Positions 1 through 6,988 of a DNA stretch of 37,759 bases are shown piece after piece (the first letter of the stretch is position 1; every line of letters begins with the position of its first letter). The stretch lies in the NCBI GenBank assembly GCA_913031625.1, contig CAJWGB010000022.1:1-37759 (forward strand). The letters are read 5' to 3'. The position numbers and the translations under genes were made by a program. The notes under the pieces are model-generated. The model had not been told where the DNA came from. It worked only from the letters and a program-made list of their open reading frames with translations, and made no database searches. This DNA is from an uncultured Planctomycetaceae bacterium (GTDB taxonomy: Bacteria; Planctomycetota; Planctomycetia; Planctomycetales; Planctomycetaceae).

Positions 1-1457
1 AACAATTCGGTCGCTTCTGCCCATTGTTCCGCGACCATGGCCTGGGATGCGCGTTTCCGCTGCAGGTCGCGCGGATTCGGCTGAGTGAGAAACCAGACAA
101 GCGCGCATGTGAGTGACACCAGCAGTGTTGTTCCGGTGATGCGTGCGAGTCTTCTGTTGGCCCGCCACAGCCGTCTGAGGCGGCTGCCACGAGAAAGACA
201 GGCTGAGAGTTCAGCGACAAGTTCTTCTGCTGTCGCGATGCGGTGATCCGGATTCGCTTCAAGGCATCGAGCGAGAACCGACTTCAGACGATTGTCGAGG
301 AGGGCTTCTGATTCCGGTACGCGGCACGGCCCGGATTGCTGTGCCTCATAGAGGTGGGCGGCCAGGTCCCTCGTCGACAACTCCGTGGGCACCGGTCCGA
401 AGGGATGTTGACCGTGCAGCAGCTCAAACAGGCAGACTCCCAGTGAAAAGATGTCAGCCGTTGGACCGGGCAGTTCTGTTGAGTGCCCGTCTGACAGTTT
501 GACAAAGCCATTCAACTGTTCCGGGGCCATGTACGGGAGTGTTCCTCCCAGGGGCATACCCTTGACCGGTTCGCTGGACAGATTGAAGTCGATCAGCAGT
601 GGCTCTCCGGTCTGGCTGACAAGAATATTAGATGGTTTCAGGTCGCGGTGGCAGATCCCCTGTTCGTGAGTACTGACAAGTGCCTCGGCAATCTGAAGTC
701 CAAAAGCGGCGACAGCGTCACCAAACGTGGCATGCTGAGCAGCACCGGACGAGTTGAGGGTGAGCGTTTCGTCTTCGCAATTCACAGAGGCGGCTGCCGA
801 CGCAATGTCAGACCCTGACGACGGAACGTGGCCCGAACGGTGAACAAGCTCGACGACGTCAAGAAGAGTGGCCCTGCTGCTGAACGGCATGCAGAGAACG
901 GTCAGGCCCCATTCAGGATCCAGTGAGGCGGAATAGACGGGGACGATATTTCGGTGGGCCACCTGAGCGAGCAGCTGTGCTTCGTGGTGTCCGTGGCGGG
1001 CCACTTTGACGACAACCGGTCGTTCCTTCAGACTAATCTCACTGGCTCGGAAGACACGGCCAAATGTGCCCTGGCCGAGTTGCTCGAGCAACAGGAAGCC
1101 CCCAATTTCATCGCCGGGTTCCGGCCATTCCGGAAGGTCTTCAGGATCGCCCAGCACTCCCCGTTCGGAGAGAGCATTATGAATCTCTATCTGCCGTCGA
1201 AGGGTCCGTGAAATTTGTGAAAACTGAGCCACAAAGTCCGCCGCGATGAGGTGTTCCCCGTTCTCGCGTCGCAGGCAGTATTCTTCGTAGGCGAGGTCCA
1301 GCTGAATGGACTTGTGAACGGCATCGATGCCTCCGAGGTTGTCGATAGCTGATCGTGCACTGGGCTGAACGCCGGCTCGCCACCCAGCCTTCATCTCAGC
1401 GGCCGTCAGACGCTGTTGATCGAGGACAACGGTAGAGAATCTGTTAACCGCGTGCAT
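1..1457 (-). CDS. Membrane Ser/Thr protein kinase (Hanks type), 3' end cut by window edge
   Basis: This gene encodes a eukaryotic-like Ser/Thr kinase that would phosphorylate cytoplasmic proteins. I translated it directly from the minus strand; it is open from the ATG at 1457 to the window edge (485 residues visible). Kinase motifs are in order: glycine loop GQGTFG (about 128-133), VAIK-type lysine K151, catalytic HRDLKPSN (270-277), metal-binding motif DFN (290-292) in place of the usual DFG, and APE (311-313). Between the lobes is a Ser/Ala-rich insert of roughly 50 residues (about 203-250). A hydrophobic segment (about 440-457) should be a transmembrane helix, and the truncated part beyond it probably forms the extracytoplasmic domain. 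The start codon overlaps the stop of the ECF sigma gene (TAATG), so the two are translationally coupled. Sigma-kinase pairs of this kind are known in planctomycetes. The target of the kinase cannot be read from the sequence. Confidence 0.93.
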   Translation of the reverse strand, partial: MHAVNRFSTVVLDQQRLTAAEMKAGWRAGVQPSARSAIDNLGGIDAVHKSIQLDLAYEEYCLRRENGEHLIAADFVAQFSQISRTLRRQIEIHNALSERGVLGDPEDLPEWPEPGDEIGGFLLLEQLGQGTFGRVFRASEISLKERPVVVKVARHGHHEAQLLAQVAHRNIVPVYSASLDPEWGLTVLCMPFSSRATLLDVVELVHRSGHVPSSGSDIASAAASVNCEDETLTLNSSGAAQHATFGDAVAAFGLQIAEALVSTHEQGICHRDLKPSNILVSQTGEPLLIDFNLSSEPVKGMPLGGTLPYMAPEQLNGFVKLSDGHSTELPGPTADIFSLGVCLFELLHGQHPFGPVPTELSTRDLAAHLYEAQQSGPCRVPESEALLDNRLKSVLARCLEANPDHRIATAEELVAELSACLSRGSRLRRLWRANRRLARITGTTLLVSLTCALVWFLTQPNPRDLQRKRASQAMVAEQWAEATEL

Positions 1458-2047
1458 TAGTCCTCAAGCTTCTCAGCGAGTCGTTGAATCACGCGCCGCA
1501 CCGTTCGTTCATTCACCCCAACTTCTTCGGCGATTTCAGCCAGTGTCAGGCCGTCGCACCGGAGCTGGGCAATCTGCCGGTACTTCTCAGGTTCATTAGC
1601 CGTCATTGCTTCCCACTGTTCCCTGGCCATTACGACCTGGCTGGGTCGTTCGGCCGAATGATCGGGAAGTGGCAGGACGAAGCTGTCTTTGTGGAGTGAC
1701 TGCTCCCGATTGATATTCTGTTTTTCCGCCTGGAGATGTTTGCGGAATTCGCGACGGACTTTTCGCTGGGCAATCACCACCAGCAGCGCAATCATGCTGT
1801 CAGGTGATTCGCATTCAGCCAGACGCGACCGATTTTCATGGATCGTCATCCAGACTGCCTGAGCAAAGTCCTGTGAGTCGAATCTCGATCGAAGCCGACG
1901 ATCAAGGTTGCGACGGACTGCTCGCAGCACATAGGGGCCGAAGTGCTCAAGGACTTCCTGAAATGCCTCCGCGCTGCCATCTCGGAGCTGCTGCGTCAGG
2001 TTCAGGAATTCCTCATCGGTGTAGGCTTCGGTGCTGTCGCTGCTCAT
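1457..2047 (-). CDS. ECF-type RNA polymerase sigma factor (kinase-associated group)
   Basis: A 196-residue sigma-70 family factor of the extracytoplasmic-function type, which directs RNA polymerase to a specific promoter set. Region 2 lies at about 28-100, including a FDSQDFAQAVW core-binding/-10-melting stretch. Region 4 is a helix-turn-helix near the C-terminus (LAEIAEEVGVNERTVRRVI) that would read the -35 element. The linker (about 105-140) is short and charged, so there is no region 3. No anti-sigma gene is visible; the coupled partner is the downstream Ser/Thr kinase, whose start overlaps this stop by one base. By analogy with planctomycete ECF-kinase groups, the kinase probably controls this factor by phosphorylation (inference). 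No strong Shine-Dalgarno precedes the ATG. Confidence 0.92.
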   Translation of the reverse strand: MSSDSTEAYTDEEFLNLTQQLRDGSAEAFQEVLEHFGPYVLRAVRRNLDRRLRSRFDSQDFAQAVWMTIHENRSRLAECESPDSMIALLVVIAQRKVRREFRKHLQAEKQNINREQSLHKDSFVLPLPDHSAERPSQVVMAREQWEAMTANEPEKYRQIAQLRCDGLTLAEIAEEVGVNERTVRRVIQRLAEKLED

Positions 2048-2952
2048 GAGTCAGTGGTCACGGATGAGCGCCCGCTGCGGGCATATGGACGATACTTCTC
2101 AGTGCGACGTTAAATGTCACCTGAAATTGTAGTGCTCACGCCATTCATACAGTGACTGGATTCCTTCGGCGGTTTCCGAGCCTCACTGAAGATGGGCGTG
2201 ATTTCTCCGACCTGCTCTGCACCAGCTTAATCGTATGACCGGCGTTTTCTCGGACCCCTTTTCCGAGGTTTCAATTGTTTTTCAGCAATTCTCCGTTTTC
2301 CTCGGTCTCCATGTCCACTTTTTGGTCGCCAGCGCAATCAAAGAAAATGTCATAAACCCAAAAATAGTAAGGACATAGGGCGTCACTCGCGTGGGACGTC
2401 CGAAATCGGGTTGAAGCTGCTCCGTAAGCACAACATCTGATGCGTCTGCCATCCGCGGAACAGGTTTTAGACAGGTCCCCGCTGGTGAGGACCATTTCCA
2501 CCCCGGGGGAGCTTTTCTGGCGCTCCTACGGAATTCCCTGTTTCATCAGGATGAGATCAGGCACAATCTGATTCATCGGCTCAGAAGTGTGAGCCTCCCT
2601 GCCATCAGTCTGGGGCACCACGTGGCAGGGCGGCTTCACACTTTTCTTTGTGATTCCAGCGGCGATGCTGGCCTGATCAGACTCAATACCTGTAGCAACG
2701 CGGGTTCCCTATCTTCTCAATCTCGCGGAATTCGATGAAAACCATCCATTCCGAAGCGATCCGGGCCGATCATGGAGATCTGGATTGATCGGCCCATAGC
2801 CAGCGATACAATCCGCTCCTTCCGGTCGCAGGCTGTCTGTGATCGTCCATTTGTCCATCGAGTTGACGTTTCAGGACATGGATGTTGGGTTTCCCGGCTT
2901 CCTGACTCCCGTTTGCTCGACGCAGTCACTTCGGCTGCAAACAGGAATTGAG
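2048..2952. other. 905-base non-coding region between divergent genes
   Basis: No credible protein gene lies here; the short open frames lack family resemblance and start signals. The region must hold promoters for the ECF-kinase pair (minus) and rpsO (plus), but I could not identify convincing -35/-10 boxes. Two inverted repeats stand out. One is CTCGGA/TCCGAG at 2249-2267, followed by T-rich sequence. The other is a long hairpin at 2585-2643, listed separately. A small imperfect hairpin (CCAGC/GCTGG) lies near 2656-2671. Confidence 0.6.
2585..2650 (+). terminator. Orphan intrinsic terminator-like hairpin (possible small-RNA end)
   Basis: The arms 2585-2604 and 2623-2643 pair over about 20 bp with one bulged A and one mismatch, around an 18-base loop. 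On the plus strand the hairpin is followed by CTTTTCTTTG, a U-rich tail; on the minus strand no T-run follows. No plus-strand gene precedes it, since the neighbouring sigma gene is read leftwards. It may therefore end a non-coding transcript starting in 2050-2580, or an upstream-initiated rpsO leader. Confidence 0.5.
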
Positions 2953-3222
2953 ATGTCTATTTCTACAGAGGTGAAGCAGCAGCTTCGCAAAGAATTTGGT
3001 CAGAGTGAAAACGATACAGGCTCTCCTCAGGTGCAGATTGCCTGCCTGACCTATCAGATCAACGTCCTCACAGAACACCTGCAATCCAACAAGAAGGATC
3101 ACTCTTCGCGACGAGGACTGCTGCGGATGGTCAGCCGACGACGACGTCTGCTCGACTATCTCAAAGAGACGGCCCCGGACCAGTATCTCGAAATGCTGTC
3201 ACGTCTGGGTATTCGAAAATAA
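2953..3222 (+). CDS. rpsO: 30S ribosomal protein S15
   Basis: S15 binds 16S rRNA early in assembly of the small-subunit platform. The product is 89 residues, the exact usual length. It carries the family signatures [13 protein letters not shown] (about 21-33) and [24 protein letters not shown] (spanning about 47-70), ending in the typical LGIRK. The open frame extends upstream to 2839, but the ATG at 2953 matches the family N-terminus and has an AGGA Shine-Dalgarno at 2943-2946. A perfect terminator lies directly downstream, followed by pnp, the widely conserved rpsO-pnp order. S15 often represses its own mRNA through a leader structure; I could not identify one with confidence here. Confidence 0.98.
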   Translation: MSISTEVKQQLRKEFGQSENDTGSPQVQIACLTYQINVLTEHLQSNKKDHSSRRGLLRMVSRRRRLLDYLKETAPDQYLEMLSRLGIRK

Positions 3223-3227
3223 TCTGT

Positions 3228-3264
3228 CAGGGCGTTGGTACTGCACCAACGCCCTGTGTTTTTT
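3228..3264 (+). terminator. Intrinsic terminator of rpsO
   Basis: A perfect 12-bp stem (3228-3239 with 3245-3256, CAGGGCGTTGGT and its complement) encloses a 5-base loop and is followed by TGTTTTTT. It begins six bases after the rpsO stop codon. Confidence 0.93.
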
Positions 3265-3598
3265 CGGAGCGCGACCTGCGGCAATGGTCCGTGGTCGCAA
3301 TGGGTTGAGGGCCATACCCTCGTTCAGGATTTGTCAGGCCACCGGATGTGGCGACCGCGTGTGCGGTGTTTGAATTCGTGTTGTTTGTTTGTTGTTGACT
3401 GCTGCCCAGGTTCGTTGCGGATTGCCGCCACCTGAGGCGACTTTGTGTCGGAAATTGCAAGAGTCTTTGACGGGTGTTGAATTTGCAGACGTGTGGTCTG
3501 CTGCTTGCTGTTTTGAGATCTGAAGTTGCTGCTCGTGCCGAAAATCTGACTTCTAACCGCGATCAGTGGTCCCCAGTCCCGGCAAGGCCGGAAAGGAA
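3265..3598 (+). other. pnp upstream/leader region with two small hairpins
   Basis: This 334-base stretch between the rpsO terminator and pnp has no credible gene. It contains a stem ACCGC/GCGGT at 3354-3367 followed by a G/T-rich run, and a perfect 6-bp stem GCAGAC/GTCTGC at 3485-3501. In Escherichia coli the pnp leader is folded and cleaved by RNase III for autoregulation. Whether these hairpins do something similar is only a guess. Because rpsO has its own strong terminator, pnp probably also has a promoter here, but I could not place one. Confidence 0.4.
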
Positions 3599-5740
3599 AT
3601 GATCGTGAAGAAAGTCACTGTAAGTACAGAATTTGGAGGCCGGACACTCTCGCTGAGTTCCGGGGACCTTGCCAAGCAGGCAAGCGCCGCCGTCACGGTT
3701 CAGTACGGCGAAACCGTCGCGTTCGTAGCGACACAGACGGGTCCGTCCCGGCCGGGAACCGATTTCTTCCCGCTCACCGTGGACTACCGTGAACGCCTGG
3801 CTGCAGCTGGTAAATTCGCAGGCGGATATCAAAAGCGTGAAGGCCGACCGACAACCAAGGAAATCCTGACCTGCCGACTCACAGACCGCCCCATTCGACC
3901 ACTCTTCCCAAAAGGCTTTCGTGACGAAGTTCAGGTCATGACCAATGTTTTGGCCTGCGATGGCGAAAACAACCCGGATGTCTTGAGCATCAATGGCGCA
4001 AGTGCGGCACTGCGGATTTCCGGCATGCCTTTCAAGGGGCCCATCGCTGCAGTTCGAATCGGACTCGTGGAAGATGAACTGGTTCTGATGCCGACCGTCC
4101 AGCAGATGGAAGAGAGCACGCTCGACCTGATCGTTGCCGGTTCTTCCAAGTCGATTCTCATGATCGAAGGATTCGCCAATCAGCTTCCTGAAAAGGAGAT
4201 GGGCGACGCGATCATGTTTGCTCATGACTTCATCAAGCAGCTCTGCCAGCTGCAGGAAGATCTCGCGAAGGAACTGGGCATTGATCCTCCAGAGATTCCG
4301 GAACCAGAAGTAAACCCATTCCTCGAGAAGCTTGAGCCATCATTCGAAAAACTGAAGGCTGCCAAGGCTACTCGAATGAAGCAGGAACGCGGGGAAGCAG
4401 TTGCTGCTGTCAAAGAAGAACTGGTCGGTCAGTTCTTCCCGGATGAGGCGGAAGAAACCGAAGACGGGCTGACAAAGGCTCAGTTCGGCGACGCCTTCTA
4501 CCAATTGACTGCCCGCGCTGTTCGAGAGCTGATCCTCAGCGGGACCCGACTTGACGGACGTGCTCCGGATGAACTCCGCGACGTACATTGCGAAGTTGGT
4601 CGTCTGCCTCGCGTTCACGGTTCAGCTGTGTTCACGCGCGGTGAGACTCAGTCAATGGCCACCATTACACTGGGAACCACGCGTGACCAGCAGCGAAATG
4701 ACGGTCTGTTTGGTGAATTCTCTGACCGATTTATGCTGCACTATTACTTCCCATCATTCTCTGTGGGTGAGTGTCGTCCGATTCGTGGGCCTGGCCGACG
4801 TGAGATTGGGCACGGGTGTCTGGCAGAGCGATCGGTTGCTCCCGTCATTCCTGCAGAAGACAAGTTCCCGTACACCATTCGAGTCATCTCTGACATCCTT
4901 GAGTCGAACGGCAGTAGCTCTATGGCATCCGTTTGTAGTGCGACTCTCGGCCTGATGGATGCAGGTGTCACCATTAAGCAGCCCGTCGCCGGTATCTCAA
5001 TCGGTATTGTTGACGAAGGCGACAAGTGGACCCTGCTGACAGACATCATGGGCGACGAAGACCACTTCGGCGACATGGACTTCAAAGTGGCAGGAACAGG
5101 ACGCGGTGTCACCGGCATTCAGCTGGACCTGAAGAATGAGGGAATCAGCGAAGAGATTATTCGCGCGACTCTCGATCAGGCTCTGAAGGCTCGTAAAGAG
5201 CTGCTGAAGAACATGCTTGGCGCGATTCGTCGACCTCGTGAACAGGTATCTGAGCATGCTCCAAAGCTGCTGCAGACATCCATCAATCCTGAAAAGATTG
5301 GTCTGCTGATTGGCCCGGGTGGCAAGACGATCCGCGCCATTCAGGAAGAGTCTGGTGCAACCATCGACATTGCCGAAGACGGAGTCGTCACGATCTCTGC
5401 CGCAAACGGTTCATCAGCCGATGCTGCTCTGGCTCGAATCGAAGCACTGACGGAAGACATCCAGCCGGGACGAATCTACACCGGTAAGGTCACTTCCATC
5501 AAGGACTTCGGAGCCTTCATTGAGATCGCTCCGGGCAAAGATGGACTGTGTCACATCAGTGAGTTGTCCGACGGCTTCGTCAAGAACGTGAATGACGTCT
5601 GCAAAGTGGGCGACGTTCTGGAAGTCAAAGTGATCGCTGTTGACGATCAGAATCGTGTCAAGCTGTCCCGCAAGGCTGTCCTGGCGGAACAGGGCGGAGG
5701 CGATGACGAAGACGTCGAGTTCGAGGACGACGACGAGTAA
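3599..5740 (+). CDS. pnp: Polyribonucleotide nucleotidyltransferase (PNPase)
   Basis: PNPase degrades RNA 3' to 5' by phosphorolysis and can add 3' tails; it is a trimer and a core of RNA-decay complexes. From the ATG at 3599 the product is 713 residues, normal for the family. It has two RNase PH-type domains (about 5-140 and 320-470), an alpha-helical linker between them, and catalytic acidic residues in GDEDHFGDMDFKVAGT (about 484-499). A KH domain (IGPGGKTIRAI, about 565-575) and an S1 domain (about 624-692) follow, then a very acidic tail (DDEDVEFEDDDE). The frame stays open to a GTG at 3566, but MIVKKVTV fits the family N-terminus. A GTG at 3605 is a rival start, with AAGGAA six bases before it. 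A strong terminator follows the stop. Confidence 0.97.
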   Translation: MIVKKVTVSTEFGGRTLSLSSGDLAKQASAAVTVQYGETVAFVATQTGPSRPGTDFFPLTVDYRERLAAAGKFAGGYQKREGRPTTKEILTCRLTDRPIRPLFPKGFRDEVQVMTNVLACDGENNPDVLSINGASAALRISGMPFKGPIAAVRIGLVEDELVLMPTVQQMEESTLDLIVAGSSKSILMIEGFANQLPEKEMGDAIMFAHDFIKQLCQLQEDLAKELGIDPPEIPEPEVNPFLEKLEPSFEKLKAAKATRMKQERGEAVAAVKEELVGQFFPDEAEETEDGLTKAQFGDAFYQLTARAVRELILSGTRLDGRAPDELRDVHCEVGRLPRVHGSAVFTRGETQSMATITLGTTRDQQRNDGLFGEFSDRFMLHYYFPSFSVGECRPIRGPGRREIGHGCLAERSVAPVIPAEDKFPYTIRVISDILESNGSSSMASVCSATLGLMDAGVTIKQPVAGISIGIVDEGDKWTLLTDIMGDEDHFGDMDFKVAGTGRGVTGIQLDLKNEGISEEIIRATLDQALKARKELLKNMLGAIRRPREQVSEHAPKLLQTSINPEKIGLLIGPGGKTIRAIQEESGATIDIAEDGVVTISAANGSSADAALARIEALTEDIQPGRIYTGKVTSIKDFGAFIEIAPGKDGLCHISELSDGFVKNVNDVCKVGDVLEVKVIAVDDQNRVKLSRKAVLAEQGGGDDEDVEFEDDDE

Positions 5741-5752
5741 GTCCTGTTAACG

Positions 5753-5786
5753 ACGGGGCCCTGTATTTGCAGGGCCCCGTTTTTTA
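5753..5786 (+). terminator. Intrinsic terminator of pnp
   Basis: A perfect 11-bp GC-rich stem (ACGGGGCCCTG, 5753-5763, with 5770-5780) encloses a 6-base loop and is followed by six T. It separates pnp from the histidine kinase gene starting only 14 bases later, so that gene either has its own promoter or depends on read-through. Confidence 0.93.
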
Positions 5787-5799
5787 TTTGGCCACAGCT

Positions 5800-6543
5800 A
5801 TGACTGATGAAACGCCAGCACAGCCTTCCGACGGAGACGATGCAGTCACGCAGGAACATGCTCGTCTGCAGGCGCAGAATCTGGAACTGGCAACGCTGGC
5901 CGGTGGTCTGGCTCATGAGATTCGAAATCCGCTTTCCACAATGCGGATGAATCTCGAACTGTTGTCGGAAGACCTTGAGGACGAAGGAACGCCCGGCACG
6001 CGCAGGATGCAGACGCGCGTTGATAAGCTGAAACATGAGTGTCTGAATCTGGAAGGCGTTCTCAACGCGTTCCTCCAGTTTGCTCGAGCAGGCCAGCTTA
6101 ATCTCGTGACGTGCAGCCTGAACGATGAAGTGCACGACTTTCTTAGTTTCATACGCCCTCAGGCCGAAGACACAGGAGTGGAACTTCGGCCGCACCTTGA
6201 TGCGAATCTGCCTGCCGTCGCCATCGACACGGCACTCATCCGCCAGGTGCTTTCTAACCTTGGCCGGAATGCGCTGCAGGCAATGCCCGACGGCGGCACT
6301 CTGGAGTTCATCACGCGTTCGCGTGAGAATCACGTGACACTGGAGGTCATCGACACCGGGGAAGGCATGACGTCCGCCACCGTCGAGAAAATGTTCCAGG
6401 CCTTCTTTTCCACGCGCAGCGGCGGAAGCGGGCTCGGCCTGCCAACAGTGCGACGCATTATTGAAGCGCATGGCGGGTCCATTGAGTGCGAGAGCGAACC
6501 CGGTCGTGGAACTCGATTTACGATTCTCATCCCGGTCAGCTGA
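5800..6543 (+). CDS. Soluble sensor histidine kinase without sensor domain (NtrB-like core)
   Basis: The 247-residue product is the bare transmitter core of a two-component histidine kinase. The H-box LAGGLAHEIRNPLS places the phospho-accepting histidine at H39. The ATPase domain shows the N-box (LSNLGRNALQAM), G1 box (VIDTGEGM), an F-box (FQAFFSTR) and the G2 box (GSGLGLPTVRRIIEAHGG). There is no signal peptide, transmembrane helix, PAS or GAF domain; only about 30 residues, probably coiled-coil, precede the H-box. The frame extends upstream to a TTG inside the pnp terminator; the ATG at 5800 is the sensible start. No response regulator is adjacent, so the kinase is an orphan here. The next gene starts 25 bases downstream and probably shares the transcript. 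Confidence 0.92.
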   Translation: MTDETPAQPSDGDDAVTQEHARLQAQNLELATLAGGLAHEIRNPLSTMRMNLELLSEDLEDEGTPGTRRMQTRVDKLKHECLNLEGVLNAFLQFARAGQLNLVTCSLNDEVHDFLSFIRPQAEDTGVELRPHLDANLPAVAIDTALIRQVLSNLGRNALQAMPDGGTLEFITRSRENHVTLEVIDTGEGMTSATVEKMFQAFFSTRSGGSGLGLPTVRRIIEAHGGSIECESEPGRGTRFTILIPVS

Positions 6544-6568
6544 GTGTCCCGAACGACAGGCCCTCACG

Positions 6569-6889
6569 ATGATCCGCCGTTTTATTGACAACTACCTCCC
6601 TCGCCACACTCACCCCTTGAATCGCGGACTGCATGCGATTGGTGTCCCTTTGAGCTTCATTGTGGCACCTGCGGCAGCAATTGCCGGTGCAGACTGGTAC
6701 TGGCACGTCGGCAGTTTCATTGGGGGGTATGTGCTTCAGTTTGCCGGTCACGCAATAGAGGGGAATGACGCAGGTGAGGTTGTGTTTGTCAAAAAAATAC
6801 TTGGAATGCCCTATACCGAGTATGCCCCTGGCGCCAATTCATCAAGTTGTGAGGATTATTCCGACGATAGGAATCCCGCGTCTCACTAG
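6569..6889 (+). CDS. Small DUF962/Mpo1-like membrane protein
   Basis: A 106-residue protein resembling the DUF962 (Mpo1/YGL010w-like) family. Visible signatures are the histidine-rich N-terminus RHTHPLNRGLHAIGVPL (about 12-28), one or two hydrophobic helices (about 26-70), and the conserved GHAIEGNDAGE (about 65-75). The yeast member Mpo1 is an iron-dependent dioxygenase acting in 2-hydroxy fatty acid alpha-oxidation, and the conserved histidines fit metal binding. Activity on lipids is inferred here, not shown. The ATG at 6569 is preferred over an upstream frame overlapping the kinase gene, since the family homology begins there. It probably sits in an operon with the preceding histidine kinase. 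Confidence 0.68.
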   Translation: MIRRFIDNYLPRHTHPLNRGLHAIGVPLSFIVAPAAAIAGADWYWHVGSFIGGYVLQFAGHAIEGNDAGEVVFVKKILGMPYTEYAPGANSSSCEDYSDDRNPASH

Positions 6890-6914
6890 ACCGCACTGAG
6901 TGCGCGTTCCGTAG

Positions 6915-6969
6915 TGAGGCGTGGCCGCCACCAACCATGACGGCCCTTCATACACGCCTGAGGCGTGGC
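6915..6969 (+). promoter_or_regulatory. Palindrome and direct repeat upstream of the TolC-like gene
   Basis: The 11-mer TGAGGCGTGGC occurs at 6915-6925 and again at 6959-6969, 44 bases apart (about four helical turns). The second copy forms half of a palindrome, CACGCC-TGA-GGCGTG (6953-6967). The arrangement would suit a dimeric repressor or activator site ahead of the efflux gene, but no regulator is known from this window. Confidence 0.3.
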
Positions 6970-6988
6970 GCTGCGAATGGGATGTCAG

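Noticed and set aside
580-600. Kinase as a pseudokinase because of DFN
   Set aside because: The Asp of the motif, the VAIK lysine and HRD are all present, so an active enzyme is still likely.
2271-2501. 76-codon minus-strand open frame upstream of the sigma factor
   Set aside because: Composition and lack of start signal fit chance; no family resemblance.
5647-6591. 314-codon minus-strand open frame opposite the end of pnp and the histidine kinase gene
   Set aside because: It lies antisense to two well-supported genes and their terminator and shows no family resemblance.
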